From: UBA1181 sp963648205
GTDB lineage: Bacteria > Bacteroidota > Bacteroidia > Bacteroidales > Paludibacteraceae
NCBI GenBank assembly: GCA_963648205.1
Contig: CAVJCT010000026.1
Coordinates: 5,021 to 69,020, forward strand
Direction: 5' to 3'
DNA length: 64,000 nucleotides
The notes under the pieces are model-generated. The model made no database searches. It was given only the letters and a program-made list of their open reading frames with translations, and had not been told where the DNA came from. Every line of letters begins with the position of its first letter. Positions within the stretch are counted from its first letter, which is position 1. This document shows, piece by piece, positions 9,065 through 17,394 of the stretch. A program made the translations under genes and the position numbers.

Positions 9065-10006
9065 TTATTTAGTAAGGTAGTTCTCGCTGATTGAGCGGTT
9101 GTCGAGGACACGTTGGATAGTGTCGGCGAACAAAGACGCAACAGAAAGAATGTGTGCCTTCTTACAAGTCTTGTGGAATGGAATTGAGTTTGTGAAGACG
9201 ATCTCCTCCAAAGTTGAATCGTCAACACGAGAACTTGCAGGGTCAGACATAACGGCGTGTGTTACAACGGCGCGAACTGAATTAGCACCTGCATTGGCGA
9301 ACAAACCAGCAGCCTTTGTAAGTGTACCTGCTGTGTCGACCATATCGTCGAGGATAACGACATCCTTACCCTTCACATCACCGATGATGGTCATCTCGCT
9401 AACTACGTTTGCTTTCTCTCTGCTCTTGTGGCAAAGTACCATTGGGCAACCGAGGTATTTAGAGTATGAGTTAGCACGTTTTGAACCACCAACATCTGGA
9501 GAAGCGATTACGAGGTTCTCCAATTTGAGTGATTGAATGTATGGAAGGAATACAGTAGAAGCGTAAAGGTGATCAACAGGAATGTTGAAGAAACCTTGAA
9601 TCTGGTCTGCGTGAAGATCCATTGTGATGAGGCGGTCGATACCTGCGGTGGTCAACATGTCTGCAACCAACTTAGCACCGATAGCGACACGTGGTTTGTC
9701 TTTACGATCCTGTCTTGCCCAACCGAAATAAGGAATTACGGCAACGATCTTGTAGGCTGAAGCGCGTTTTGCTGCGTCGATCATCAACAAGAGTTCCATC
9801 AAGTTGTCGGCGGTTGGCACTGTCGACTGTACTAAGAACACATAGCGACCACGAACGGACTCTTCGTAAGAAACTCCAAACTCGCCATCTGCAAATTTCT
9901 GCAAATTGATTCTACCCAATTCGCAACCTAAATGGTTACAAATCTCTTCTGCCAAATATCTTGTATTTGATCCGGCAAAGACTGTAAAAGGATGTTGACT
10001 GTCCAT
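9065..10006 (-). CDS. prs: ribose-phosphate pyrophosphokinase (PRPP synthetase)
   Basis: A 313-residue cytoplasmic enzyme making phosphoribosyl pyrophosphate from ribose-5-phosphate and ATP for nucleotide, His and Trp synthesis. The class I signature is present: the ARQDRK ATP-loop region, DLHADQIQGFF in the middle, and the PRPP-binding loop VVILDDMVDTAGT in the C-terminal half. Length is normal for the family. It is transcribed alone, with its own terminator and a TAnnTTTG box about 45 bp upstream, divergent from the Fur-family gene. Confidence 0.97.
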   Translation of the reverse strand: MDSQHPFTVFAGSNTRYLAEEICNHLGCELGRINLQKFADGEFGVSYEESVRGRYVFLVQSTVPTADNLMELLLMIDAAKRASAYKIVAVIPYFGWARQDRKDKPRVAIGAKLVADMLTTAGIDRLITMDLHADQIQGFFNIPVDHLYASTVFLPYIQSLKLENLVIASPDVGGSKRANSYSKYLGCPMVLCHKSREKANVVSEMTIIGDVKGKDVVILDDMVDTAGTLTKAAGLFANAGANSVRAVVTHAVMSDPASSRVDDSTLEEIVFTNSIPFHKTCKKAHILSVASLFADTIQRVLDNRSISENYLTK

Positions 10007-10049
10007 TGACTCTATTTTTGGAATAAAATTTGTCGTTTTTTTGTTCCTG

Positions 10050-10057
10050 CAAAGTTA
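10050..10057 (-). promoter_or_regulatory. promoter -7 box of prs
   Basis: On the minus strand the sequence reads TAACTTTG, an exact TAnnTTTG match, 43 bp before the prs start. A -33 TTTG at the expected spacing is not visible. Confidence 0.55.
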
Positions 10058-10069
10058 ATAGAAATTTTG

Positions 10070-10101
10070 TTTGCTTGTTGTTTTTATGTGAGGTATTTTT
10101 G
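10070..10101 (+). promoter_or_regulatory. promoter of the Fur-family gene
   Basis: TTTG (10070-10073), 20-nt spacer, TATTTTTG (10094-10101): a perfect match to the Bacteroides consensus. The start codon follows at 10135, giving a leader of about 25-30 nt. Confidence 0.8.
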
Positions 10102-10134
10102 CACAGTTCTTTTTGAAACTTTTCTATTTGCGTT

Positions 10135-10569
10135 ATGGAATCGTGCGACAAAGTTTTTGAAATGGCTAAAATCCGCAATACTGCTGTTCGTCAGCTGGTG
10201 TGGAAAGCGGTCTCCGAGTTCGATTATGCTTTTTCATTGGCAGATCTCGAAGCAAAACTCTGCACCGTCGATAAGTCATCCCTGTTTCGTACGCTTACAC
10301 TCTTTAAAGAAAAGGAATTACTTCACGAGGTGGACGATGGGTCTGGCTCTGTAAAGTATTGTGTGTGTGATTGTTGCGATGGCGACCACGACCATATCCA
10401 CCATCAACATCACGTTCATATCACCTGCGTTGTCTGCAAGAAAACTTTCTGCTTGAAAAAACTCACCGTTCCCTTAGTGAACATTCCTAAAGATTTTGAA
10501 GTGGAAGAAATAAACTATGTCGTAAAAGGCGTTTGTTCGAAATGTCGTAAAAATCGTTGCGAAAGATAA
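10135..10569 (+). CDS. Fur-family metal-responsive repressor
   Basis: A 144-residue protein with an N-terminal winged-helix domain (about 1-75: SLADLEAKL and SSLFRTLTLFKEKELL are the recognition-helix region of Fur proteins) and a metal-binding dimerisation domain. The C-terminal half has CVVC near 101 and CSKC near 134, the usual structural zinc CxxC pairs. Between the domains lies an extra-rich Cys/His run (CDCCDGDHDHIHHQHHVHITC). The high Cys/His content would fit a zinc-responsive (Zur-like) regulator, but Fur, Zur and PerR cannot be separated by eye. It has its own promoter and is divergent from prs. No Fur-box-like palindrome was identified nearby. Confidence 0.85.
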   Translation: MESCDKVFEMAKIRNTAVRQLVWKAVSEFDYAFSLADLEAKLCTVDKSSLFRTLTLFKEKELLHEVDDGSGSVKYCVCDCCDGDHDHIHHQHHVHITCVVCKKTFCLKKLTVPLVNIPKDFEVEEINYVVKGVCSKCRKNRCER

Positions 10570-10689
10570 TAATTTCGTAAATCCTCCATAATATCGTCAT
10601 TCTTGCCCTCGTTTACCATATTAAATAGGTAATTATCTATAACGTTGTTAAATAAATTGAAAATACATCGTTCATAAGTTAAAATCTAT

Positions 10690-10697
10690 TAATTTTG
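10690..10697 (+). promoter_or_regulatory. possible promoter -7 box for the CrtI-like gene
   Basis: TAATTTTG fits TAnnTTTG, 57 bp before the start codon at 10754. No TTTG at 19-21 nt upstream. The 184-bp gap 10570-10753 is AT-rich and shows nothing else. Confidence 0.4.
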
Positions 10698-10753
10698 AAA
10701 AGTCAATGATTGGAGTTGATGAAGAGGGCGAATGACGATAAATAAATAAAGAA

Positions 10754-12277
10754 ATGTCGGGAAAAAAGAAAATCTTGATTATCGGTGGAGGTGTTGCAGG
10801 TATGTCTGCTGGTATTTATGCGCAGGTAAACGGTTTCGATTCGGTCGTGGTTGAAAAACATAGTATTCCGGGTGGTATTTGCACCGCTTGGTATCGGAAA
10901 CGTTACAAATTCGACTATAGCATCCAGTGGTTGGTTGGTACGAAAGAGGGTGCTTTCCACGATACAATGTGGGAGACGGGTATTTTGGATGATACGGTTA
11001 AGGTACTCAATTCCGACGTTCATAATATAAATGTGGATAAGAATGGTGCTGATTTTATCATTTTCACAAAGGTGAGACGGTGGCGTCGCTATCTTTTGAG
11101 AATGGCTCCCGAGGATTTTATCGCTATCAACCGTTTGTGCCGTGATATTCGTTGGGCATCTCATCTTCGTCCGTTCGACATTGCGCCTGCTTTGCGTAAA
11201 CCTTGGCACTATGTGAAGGCTCTTTATCATTGTTGGCCATCCCTCTACATGGCACTCCGTCATAAAGGAAAAACATATCAAGAATATATTGATTCTCTGC
11301 ATTTTAAGAATGAATATCTTCGCAGTAGAATGTTGCAAATCTACGGAGAAAATAATTTCTCAGCCTACGCTTTCTTGCTCATTATGGGGTGGTATTTGCG
11401 TAAAAACGCAGGTTATCCGATGGGCGGCTCTTTAGGTGTGGCAGGTCGTATGCAGAAGAAATATGAGTCGCTCGGTGGCCAGTTCCTTTTTAAAAAGGAG
11501 GTGGAGGAGATTGTCATTGAGAATAATCAAGCCAAGGGTGTGCGACTGACGGATGGCACTGTAATTGAGGCTGATTATGTGATCAGTGCGGCGGATGGTT
11601 ACACTACCTTATTCAATATGTTAAAGGGGAAATACAATTCGAAGGAAATTGAAAATGCTTACAAAAACTGGCATCGTTTCTCTTCTATTGTTCAAGTCTC
11701 TTTCGGTGTCAACAAGAAACTTGAAACTGATTCTCATATTCAGGTGGTTTTGGCGCAAAATGAAAAAATCGGAAGTACGACGATTTCGCATAGTTACCGT
11801 GTGCTGAATTATGATTTCGATTCGAGTATGGCTCCCGAAAACAAGACGGCGATTGTCTTCCGTTTTGAAAGTCCGTACGAACTGTGGGAGAATATGACAG
11901 ACGAGGAGTATAAGGCTGAAAAACAGAAGATTGCAGAGGACGCTCGTAAACTTTTGGAGAAGCATTATCCAGGCAGTTTGGAACTCGTTGAGGTGATGGA
12001 TGTTGCCACTCCTCGCACTACAATTCGCTACACGGGTGTGTGGAAAGGGGCTTACGAGGGCTTTATGCCTACTCCTAAGAACGTGATTGATCAGCTCGAC
12101 CAGAAATTGCCTAATCTAGATCATTTCTACATGGCTGGTCAGTGGCTCTTCCCAGGAGGTGGAATACCGCCATCCGTGGAGTCGGGCAAATGGGCTATCC
12201 AGTTGATTTGCAGAGACGAGGATAAGCGTTTCCATGCAAAACAAAGACACAATCCGTTTGGTAGAAAAAAGGATTGA
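10754..12277 (+). CDS. phytoene desaturase/retinol-saturase-like FAD oxidoreductase
   Basis: A 507-residue FAD-dependent oxidoreductase of the CrtI superfamily. The dinucleotide-binding fingerprint IIGGGVAGMSAGIYA is at about 8-22, followed by VEKHSIPGGICTAW, and the C-terminal FAD motif MAGQWLFPGGGIPPSVESGK is near 464-483. Members act on carotenoids, retinoids or other lipids. Many Bacteroidota carry one outside any carotenoid cluster, and no crtB-like gene is present here, so the substrate is unknown. Two conserved Trp/Arg-rich stretches (KVRRWRRYLLR near 105) may touch the membrane. It is probably monocistronic, ending at a hairpin terminator. Confidence 0.85.
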   Translation: MSGKKKILIIGGGVAGMSAGIYAQVNGFDSVVVEKHSIPGGICTAWYRKRYKFDYSIQWLVGTKEGAFHDTMWETGILDDTVKVLNSDVHNINVDKNGADFIIFTKVRRWRRYLLRMAPEDFIAINRLCRDIRWASHLRPFDIAPALRKPWHYVKALYHCWPSLYMALRHKGKTYQEYIDSLHFKNEYLRSRMLQIYGENNFSAYAFLLIMGWYLRKNAGYPMGGSLGVAGRMQKKYESLGGQFLFKKEVEEIVIENNQAKGVRLTDGTVIEADYVISAADGYTTLFNMLKGKYNSKEIENAYKNWHRFSSIVQVSFGVNKKLETDSHIQVVLAQNEKIGSTTISHSYRVLNYDFDSSMAPENKTAIVFRFESPYELWENMTDEEYKAEKQKIAEDARKLLEKHYPGSLELVEVMDVATPRTTIRYTGVWKGAYEGFMPTPKNVIDQLDQKLPNLDHFYMAGQWLFPGGGIPPSVESGKWAIQLICRDEDKRFHAKQRHNPFGRKKD

Positions 12278-12316
12278 GAAAGTGGATTAAGTTATTGATT
12301 GTTAGATAGATAAATT

Positions 12317-12343
12317 CGCATAGTGGAGCAAATCTGCTATGCG
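12317..12343. terminator. terminator shared by convergent genes
   Basis: 12317-12323 (cgcatag) pairs with 12337-12343 (ctatgcg), followed on the plus strand by TTTTCTTTTTTG. The stem includes the TAG stop codon of the minus-strand gene, so the two genes are packed against one another. Confidence 0.65.
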
Positions 12344-13329
12344 TTTTCTTTTTTGTTCTTGTTGATAAAAGGAAGAATCAAAGAACATCCAAATCCGACA
12401 ACGCAGTTGACGATGATTTCCACCAAATGGGCGAGGATGGCAAAAGTGCCTGCCTGCGTGGCTGTGATGCCATAAATCAACAAGGCTTGGATGGTCATAA
12501 ACTCGTAGGTTCCGATACCGCCTTGCACAGGTACGACCATACCCAACGCTCCGAAAACGTAGGTAACCAAGCCTGCTTCTAAGGTGAGTCCAGAGGTGAA
12601 ATCGAACATCCAGAAACTGCAATAGAGCATCAAATAATAGATCACAAAAATCAAAATGGAGTAGAATAGGAAGAGTGGTTTGTTCTTGACTTTCGTAAAC
12701 GATTTGAGTCCATTCCAAACGCCTGTTCCCATCTCTTTTCCCTTCTGAAAAATTTTCCAGTTGGAGATTTTCTTCCAAAAGAAACTGATGCCCAAGACAA
12801 AGGCGAGAAGGATAATCCAGATAATAGGGTTAGAAAAAAGTCCAACTACCTTATCTAATATATGAACGTCCGAAAGTATATTTTGAAAAACTTCAAACTC
12901 TGCAATGATGGTGAAAAAGACAATCAGCAAGGTTACCAGCATATCGAAGGCACGCTCGGTGATGACAGTTCCGAAAAGTTCGCTCATTGGAATTCTCTCA
13001 TATTTCTTGAGTACGCCACAACGAGCCACCTCGCCAGCACGGGGAAAAATATGGTTGACGAAATAGCCAAACATCACCGCACAAAAGGTGTTTTTCATCG
13101 CAGGTGTCTTTGCCACAGGCTCAATCAGCATGTTCCAACGTAGTGCACGCACCCAACTGCTCAGCAAGCAAAGCAAAATCGGAACAACGACATATCCCCA
13201 TTTCGCAGAGTGGAAGATGGTTCTCATCTCGTTCAAATCCAACTGCTTATATACAAAGTAGAACACGAGAACTCCCAATCCTAATGAAACGACGATCTGT
13301 AAAATATCTTTGCCTTTGACTTTTTCCAT
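12337..13329 (-). CDS. UPF0104 / lysylphosphatidylglycerol synthase-type membrane protein
   Basis: A 330-residue integral membrane protein with about eight hydrophobic segments. SSWVRALRWNMLIEP near 56-70, FGYFVNHIFPRAGEVARCGVL near 90-110 and VPVQGGIGTYEFM near 268-280 are the conserved blocks of the UPF0104/AglD flippase-like family, related to the membrane domain of MprF. It lacks the soluble lysyl-transferase domain of MprF, so a lipid-translocation role is more likely than lipid aminoacylation. The substrate is unknown. It stands alone, convergent with the CrtI-like gene and divergent from rsmA. Confidence 0.8.
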   Translation of the reverse strand: MEKVKGKDILQIVVSLGLGVLVFYFVYKQLDLNEMRTIFHSAKWGYVVVPILLCLLSSWVRALRWNMLIEPVAKTPAMKNTFCAVMFGYFVNHIFPRAGEVARCGVLKKYERIPMSELFGTVITERAFDMLVTLLIVFFTIIAEFEVFQNILSDVHILDKVVGLFSNPIIWIILLAFVLGISFFWKKISNWKIFQKGKEMGTGVWNGLKSFTKVKNKPLFLFYSILIFVIYYLMLYCSFWMFDFTSGLTLEAGLVTYVFGALGMVVPVQGGIGTYEFMTIQALLIYGITATQAGTFAILAHLVEIIVNCVVGFGCSLILPFINKNKKENA

Positions 13330-13351
13330 GTTACTGATTCTTTTGCGGTTG

Positions 13352-13359
13352 CAAAGGTA
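13352..13359 (-). promoter_or_regulatory. promoter -7 box for the UPF0104 gene
   Basis: On the minus strand: TTACCTTTGC, containing TACCTTTG, an exact TAnnTTTG match about 22 bp before the start codon. The -33 position is weak. Confidence 0.55.
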
Positions 13360-13373
13360 ATCATTTCTTTGCT

Positions 13374-13404
13374 TTTGCAGATTGATAAATTTTTCCTATT
13401 TTTG
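13374..13404 (+). promoter_or_regulatory. promoter of rsmA-corA-obgE
   Basis: TTTG (13374-13377), 19-nt spacer, TATTTTTG (13397-13404): perfect match to the Bacteroides consensus. The rsmA start is 76 bp downstream of the box. Confidence 0.8.
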
Positions 13405-13480
13405 CGTTTGGCTAATGCGACTGAAGAAAAAGATGCAAAAGCTCGAAACCAAAGAGTTAAATCGATAAAGCCGATGGAAG

Positions 13481-14272
13481 ATGGAAGTCACGCCCAAGAA
13501 ATTCTTAGGGCAGCATTTTTTGAAAGATCTGAATATTGCCCAAAACATCGCTGATAGTTTAGAGGTGTCTGAGCCGACTAATGTGTTAGAGATCGGTCCA
13601 GGCATGGGTGTTTTGACACAATTCTTGTTGAAAAATCCACAGATAAACCTTAAAGTGGTGGAGTTAGACCGTGAGTCGGTCGACTATCTCAATGAAAACT
13701 TTCCAGAGTTGGATGGCAGGATCCTCGCCGAGGATTTCTTAAAGTCTGATTTGACACATCTCTTTGATGGTCAGTCGTTTAACGTCATTGGAAACTACCC
13801 GTATAATATTTCAAGTCAGATATTTTTCCGTGTGTTAGATTATCGAGATCGTATTCCCGTTTGTTCGGGTATGATCCAAAAGGAGGTGGCAGAACGTATT
13901 GCTGCCAAGCCTAATTGCAAAGCATACGGAATCTTAAGTGTGTTGCTCCAAGCATTCTATGATATAGAGTATTTGTTCACCGTGCACGAGTATGTGTTCG
14001 ATCCGCCACCGAAGGTAAAATCCGCAGTTATCCGGATGCGCCGTAATGGGGTGAACAAACTCGAATGTGATGAGCAACTCTTCATCAAAGTAGTCAAAAC
14101 CACCTTTAATCAACGCCGGAAAATGTTGCGGAATACTCTCGCAAACCTATCCGTGCCTAAAGATTCTGCACTGATGCAAGACCCAATCGCAACGAAAAGG
14201 CCTGAGCAACTCAGTGTGGCAGACTTTGTGGCACTAACGAATCGTGTACAAGAAGAGTTAGCAAAAATTTAA
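13481..14272 (+). CDS. rsmA: 16S rRNA (A1518/A1519) dimethyltransferase
   Basis: A 263-residue SAM-dependent methyltransferase that dimethylates the two adjacent adenosines at the 3' end of 16S rRNA; loss gives kasugamycin resistance in studied bacteria. The N-terminus KKFLGQHFLKD is diagnostic of KsgA. SAM motif I is EIGPGMG at 37-43, ELDRE follows at 61-65, and the catalytic motif is NYPYNIS at 105-111. The C-terminal helical domain is complete, with FNQRRKMLRN. Its stop codon is 4 bp before the corA start, so the two are translated from one transcript. Confidence 0.97.
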   Translation: MEVTPKKFLGQHFLKDLNIAQNIADSLEVSEPTNVLEIGPGMGVLTQFLLKNPQINLKVVELDRESVDYLNENFPELDGRILAEDFLKSDLTHLFDGQSFNVIGNYPYNISSQIFFRVLDYRDRIPVCSGMIQKEVAERIAAKPNCKAYGILSVLLQAFYDIEYLFTVHEYVFDPPPKVKSAVIRMRRNGVNKLECDEQLFIKVVKTTFNQRRKMLRNTLANLSVPKDSALMQDPIATKRPEQLSVADFVALTNRVQEELAKI

Positions 14273-14276
14273 AGGT

Positions 14277-15239
14277 ATGCAACAAAACATTCAACAGGTT
14301 CGTTTGTTCTATTTCGAGAACAACCGACTGAAGATTGCAAAGGATATCGAGATCCTAAAGGAGATTCCTTTGAACAATTTTGTTTGGATTGACTTGAACG
14401 ATGTCGCTCCGGAAACAGAGTCGGAATTGGAGCAATTCCTGAAAATTTATATTCAAGAGGAAGAGGAAATCGAAGAGATCGAGATGTCTTCTCGTTATAT
14501 CGAAACGGAAGATACGATGGTGGCAAACTCCAATTTCTTATTAGATACGTTCGAGAAAGAGCCAGTCTCTTTTATCCTCAAAAATGGAATCTTGGTCTCC
14601 GTTCGTGATAATTCAAATTTGAAATCTTTCAACGAGACGGTCAAGAAAATGTTCGCTAATCCGCGAAATTATCCGACAGGTTATCATATATTCGTGGCTT
14701 TGTTGGAGACTCGAGTGGAGTATGATGCGGATATGATCGAGGCGGTAACGGGTGAAATCACAAAGTTGAGTAAAACGCTCACCATCGCTGAGGATGTGGA
14801 TGAGGATATGTTGTTGGAAATCAAGAATATGCAGGAGCGTGTGATGCACCTTCGTGAGAACATCATCGATAAACAACGTGTGGTTTCCAATGTCTTGAAG
14901 AGCGCGTTGATGCCTAAAGATTTGAAACCTCGCTTGAGTATGGTTATCAAGGATATCAACTCTCTTATCGAGCATACGAAGTTTGGTTTTGACCGTCTGG
15001 ACTATCTCCAAGATACGTTCTTAGGTCTCGTAAACATTGAGCAGAATAAGATTATCAAGATATTTACGGTGGTTTCGGTTATCTTCTTGCCACCAACATT
15101 GATCGCAAGTATCTATGGTATGAACTTCAAGTTTATGCCAGAATTAGACTGGTCTTACGGATATTTGTTTTCAATTTGCTTGATGATTGTCGCCTCTGGG
15201 TTGACATTGCTCATATTTAAGAAGAAAAATTGGTTGTGA
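14277..15239 (+). CDS. corA: CorA-type magnesium/divalent metal transporter
   Basis: A 320-residue protein with a large cytoplasmic N-terminal domain, long coiled helices (about 150-250) and two C-terminal membrane segments. The first membrane helix ends in the family's signature YGMN at 280-283, followed by the acidic periplasmic loop FKFMPELDWS and the second helix. The basic tail KKKNW is typical of CorA. Family members are pentameric Mg2+ (some Co2+, Ni2+ or Zn2+) channels of the inner membrane. It lies 4 bp after rsmA and 19 bp before obgE. Confidence 0.93.
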   Translation: MQQNIQQVRLFYFENNRLKIAKDIEILKEIPLNNFVWIDLNDVAPETESELEQFLKIYIQEEEEIEEIEMSSRYIETEDTMVANSNFLLDTFEKEPVSFILKNGILVSVRDNSNLKSFNETVKKMFANPRNYPTGYHIFVALLETRVEYDADMIEAVTGEITKLSKTLTIAEDVDEDMLLEIKNMQERVMHLRENIIDKQRVVSNVLKSALMPKDLKPRLSMVIKDINSLIEHTKFGFDRLDYLQDTFLGLVNIEQNKIIKIFTVVSVIFLPPTLIASIYGMNFKFMPELDWSYGYLFSICLMIVASGLTLLIFKKKNWL

Positions 15240-15258
15240 TTTGAAAATATAGGGAATT

Positions 15259-16383
15259 ATGGCAGAGACGAATTTTGTTGATTATGTGAAGATATATTGC
15301 CGATCTGGTAAGGGTGGGGCAGGTTCTGCTCACTTGCATCGTGAGAAATACACTCCGAAGGGCGGTCCGGATGGTGGTGATGGCGGTCGCGGTGGACATA
15401 TCATTCTCCGTGGCAATAAAAACTATTGGACGCTCATTCACTTGAAATATGAGAAGCACGTCTTGGCAGGCGACGGTGGAAGCGGTAGTTCAAGCCGTAG
15501 TTTCGGTGCGGATGGTGCGGATAAGGTGCTGGAAGTGCCTTGTGGAACTGTTGTCTACGATGCTGAAACGGGAGAGTTCCTCTGCGACGTTACAGAAGAC
15601 GGTCAGGAGGTGATTCTGCTCAAAGGTGGTCGTGGAGGCTTAGGAAACTGGCATTTCAAATCGGCTACAAACCAAACCCCACGTTTCGCACAACCAGGAG
15701 AACCTGCTATCGAGAAGACTGTCATTTTAGAGTTGAAAGTCTTGGCAGATGTGGGTTTGGTGGGCTTCCCAAATGCAGGAAAGTCGACTTTGCTCTCTGT
15801 TGTCTCTGCGGCAAAACCCAAAATCGCCAATTACCCATTCACCACCTTGGAGCCTAATTTGGGTATCGTTGCCTATCGCGATCAGAAATCATTTGCAATG
15901 GCAGATATTCCAGGAATCATCGAGGGTGCGAGCGAAGGAAAAGGTATCGGACTGCGATTCTTGCGCCATATCGAGCGAAATGCGATTCTCTTGTTCCTTG
16001 TTCCTGCTGATTCTGACGATATTGTAAAAGAGTATGAAATTCTGCTGAACGAGTTGGCCAAATACAATGAGGAATTGCTGAAGAAACAACGAATTTTGGC
16101 AATTTCGAAATGTGATATGATCGATGAGGAGTTGGAGAATGAGATTCGTCAGACCTTGCCTACCGATGTGCCAGTAACGTTCTTCTCGAGTGTTACAGGA
16201 AATGGTTTGATGGAACTTAAAGACTTGATTTGGAATGAGTTGAGTAAGGATGTCGATCGTCATATGACGTTGACACACCGCCCAATGGATCTCGATGATG
16301 AGGATGAATTTGACAATGACGATGTTGAAATCATCGAAGGAGACGACATTGAGGTGGAGTGGGACGATGATGATGACGATTGA
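15259..16383 (+). CDS. obgE: Obg-family GTPase
   Basis: A 374-residue ribosome-associated GTPase. The glycine-rich Obg fold occupies about 1-158 (GGPDGGDGGRGGH and neighbours), then the G domain has G1 GFPNAGKST near 168-176, the switch I region NYPFTTLEPNLG, G3 DIPGIIEG and a SKCD G4 motif. The C-terminus is a strongly acidic tail ending in six aspartates instead of the OCT domain of some homologues. Obg proteins act in 50S assembly and stress control. It is the third gene of the rsmA-corA-obgE run. Confidence 0.96.
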   Translation: MAETNFVDYVKIYCRSGKGGAGSAHLHREKYTPKGGPDGGDGGRGGHIILRGNKNYWTLIHLKYEKHVLAGDGGSGSSSRSFGADGADKVLEVPCGTVVYDAETGEFLCDVTEDGQEVILLKGGRGGLGNWHFKSATNQTPRFAQPGEPAIEKTVILELKVLADVGLVGFPNAGKSTLLSVVSAAKPKIANYPFTTLEPNLGIVAYRDQKSFAMADIPGIIEGASEGKGIGLRFLRHIERNAILLFLVPADSDDIVKEYEILLNELAKYNEELLKKQRILAISKCDMIDEELENEIRQTLPTDVPVTFFSSVTGNGLMELKDLIWNELSKDVDRHMTLTHRPMDLDDEDEFDNDDVEIIEGDDIEVEWDDDDDD

Positions 16384-16424
16384 AATTCGATAAGATAATT
16401 TGGTAAGGTAAATTTGATAAGATT

Positions 16425-17231
16425 ATGAAAGGTAAAGTGTTTATTGCGTTGGCGATTTTTTTAGGGAGTGCAGCAATGTCGTCTGCGAGCGATGTGATTG
16501 TAACAAACCAAACTGAGAAAATCGATGCTAAGGTCTTGGAAGTAACCCCTAAAGAGGTGAAATTCAAGAAAACAGCCAATCTTGAAGGGCCAACATATAC
16601 AATGTATGTTGCAGATATTCAAGAGATTGTCTATGAAAATGGGGCAGTGGACAAGTTCGGTGTTTCCTCCAAAGACACGGTGGACAAAAAGAATGTACAA
16701 CCAGTTCTGCCACCTATCTTCACGCCAACGAAATCGGACACTGTGGCTTTGCAAACCAATGTTTCTGCTGATATTTTAGGCTTTAAAAGTCTGAATGGCG
16801 AAAGACTGTCAGATGATGAGTATGCGCAGTATCTCAAAGAGCGTTGTATGCCCGCCTACGAATCCTTTGCCAAAGGACGACGATTGTGGCGTGCAGGATG
16901 GACGCTTTTCATCGCAGGACAAGCCGTTCGTCTCTCTGGAATCATCTGCTGTATTGCCTACCAGAATCGCGATTTCAGTGATGAACTCATAGATGGATAT
17001 TACCGTTCAAACAAAAAAGACCACAAGGAGTATTTGCGAGACTATGGAGTAACAGCCATTGTCTTTGGTTCAGCCGCTTGCATCACGAGCATTCCATTTA
17101 TAATCAAGGGAGGAATTAAACGAGGCCGTTCCATTGCCATCTACAATGACCAATGCGTGGAGCAATCCCCTAAAGCCTATCTCAATCTCAACGTCAACAC
17201 CAACGGTTTAGGCTTAGCTTTAAATTTCTAA
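16425..17231 (+). CDS. exported protein, KIDAKVLEV paralogue 1
   Basis: A 268-residue protein, not recognised as a named family. A signal peptide covers residues 1-21 (cleavage after SSA). A compact domain (about 22-80) contains DVIVTNQTEKIDAKVLEV, an EVKFKK segment, GPTYTMYVADIQEIVYENG. Next are a variable linker (80-125), a conserved block LNGERLSDDEYAQYL with a Cys, two glycine-rich hydrophobic segments (about 150-175 and 205-225), and a C-terminus NTNGLGLALNF. Two further copies follow within 2 kb. The start is 41 bp after obgE. Similar N-terminal domains are common in exported Bacteroidales proteins. The final aromatic residue is reminiscent of outer-membrane proteins, but with two helices the location is uncertain. 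Confidence 0.8.
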   Translation: MKGKVFIALAIFLGSAAMSSASDVIVTNQTEKIDAKVLEVTPKEVKFKKTANLEGPTYTMYVADIQEIVYENGAVDKFGVSSKDTVDKKNVQPVLPPIFTPTKSDTVALQTNVSADILGFKSLNGERLSDDEYAQYLKERCMPAYESFAKGRRLWRAGWTLFIAGQAVRLSGIICCIAYQNRDFSDELIDGYYRSNKKDHKEYLRDYGVTAIVFGSAACITSIPFIIKGGIKRGRSIAIYNDQCVEQSPKAYLNLNVNTNGLGLALNF

Positions 17232-17284
17232 AAAAAATCTTTTGTTGAAAATTTAATTCGCTGAAAATCAATATATTATCAAAA

Positions 17285-17312
17285 ATATGTTATAAAACAT
17301 ATCGGGGGGGGG
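17285..17312 (+). repeat. palindrome followed by a G9 tract
   Basis: Perfect inverted repeat atatgtt (17285-17291) / aacatat (17296-17302) with a 4-nt loop, then one C and nine consecutive Gs (17304-17312). It lies in the 163-bp gap 17232-17394, upstream of a -7 box at 17334. The hairpin could end the upstream transcript, though there is no T run. The G tract is the only homopolymer of this kind noticed in the window. Confidence 0.75.
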
Positions 17313-17333
17313 TAAAATTGAACATTTTGTTTT

Positions 17334-17341
17334 TATATTTG
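17334..17341 (+). promoter_or_regulatory. promoter -7 box for the small lipoprotein and paralogues 2-3
   Basis: TATATTTG matches TAnnTTTG. The expected -33 position (about 17310-17315) falls on or just after the G9 tract, and no TTTG is present there. The start codon is at 17395. Confidence 0.55.
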
Positions 17342-17394
17342 CGCCGTTATTAAGAAATTAAGGGAAATAACGGAATAATTAAATATAAAAAGAA

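Noticed and set aside
10703..11338. 211-residue minus-strand frame over the CrtI-like gene
   Set aside because: Antisense to the intact FAD-binding half of a conserved gene; no recognisable motif.
16401..16424. TAAATTTG promoter box at 16409-16416
   Set aside because: A start site there would coincide with the ATG at 16425, leaving no leader; obgE read-through is more likely.
17232..17284. riboswitch or leader peptide in the paralogue gap
   Set aside because: Apart from the palindrome and G tract the segment is plain AT-rich DNA with no conserved structure.
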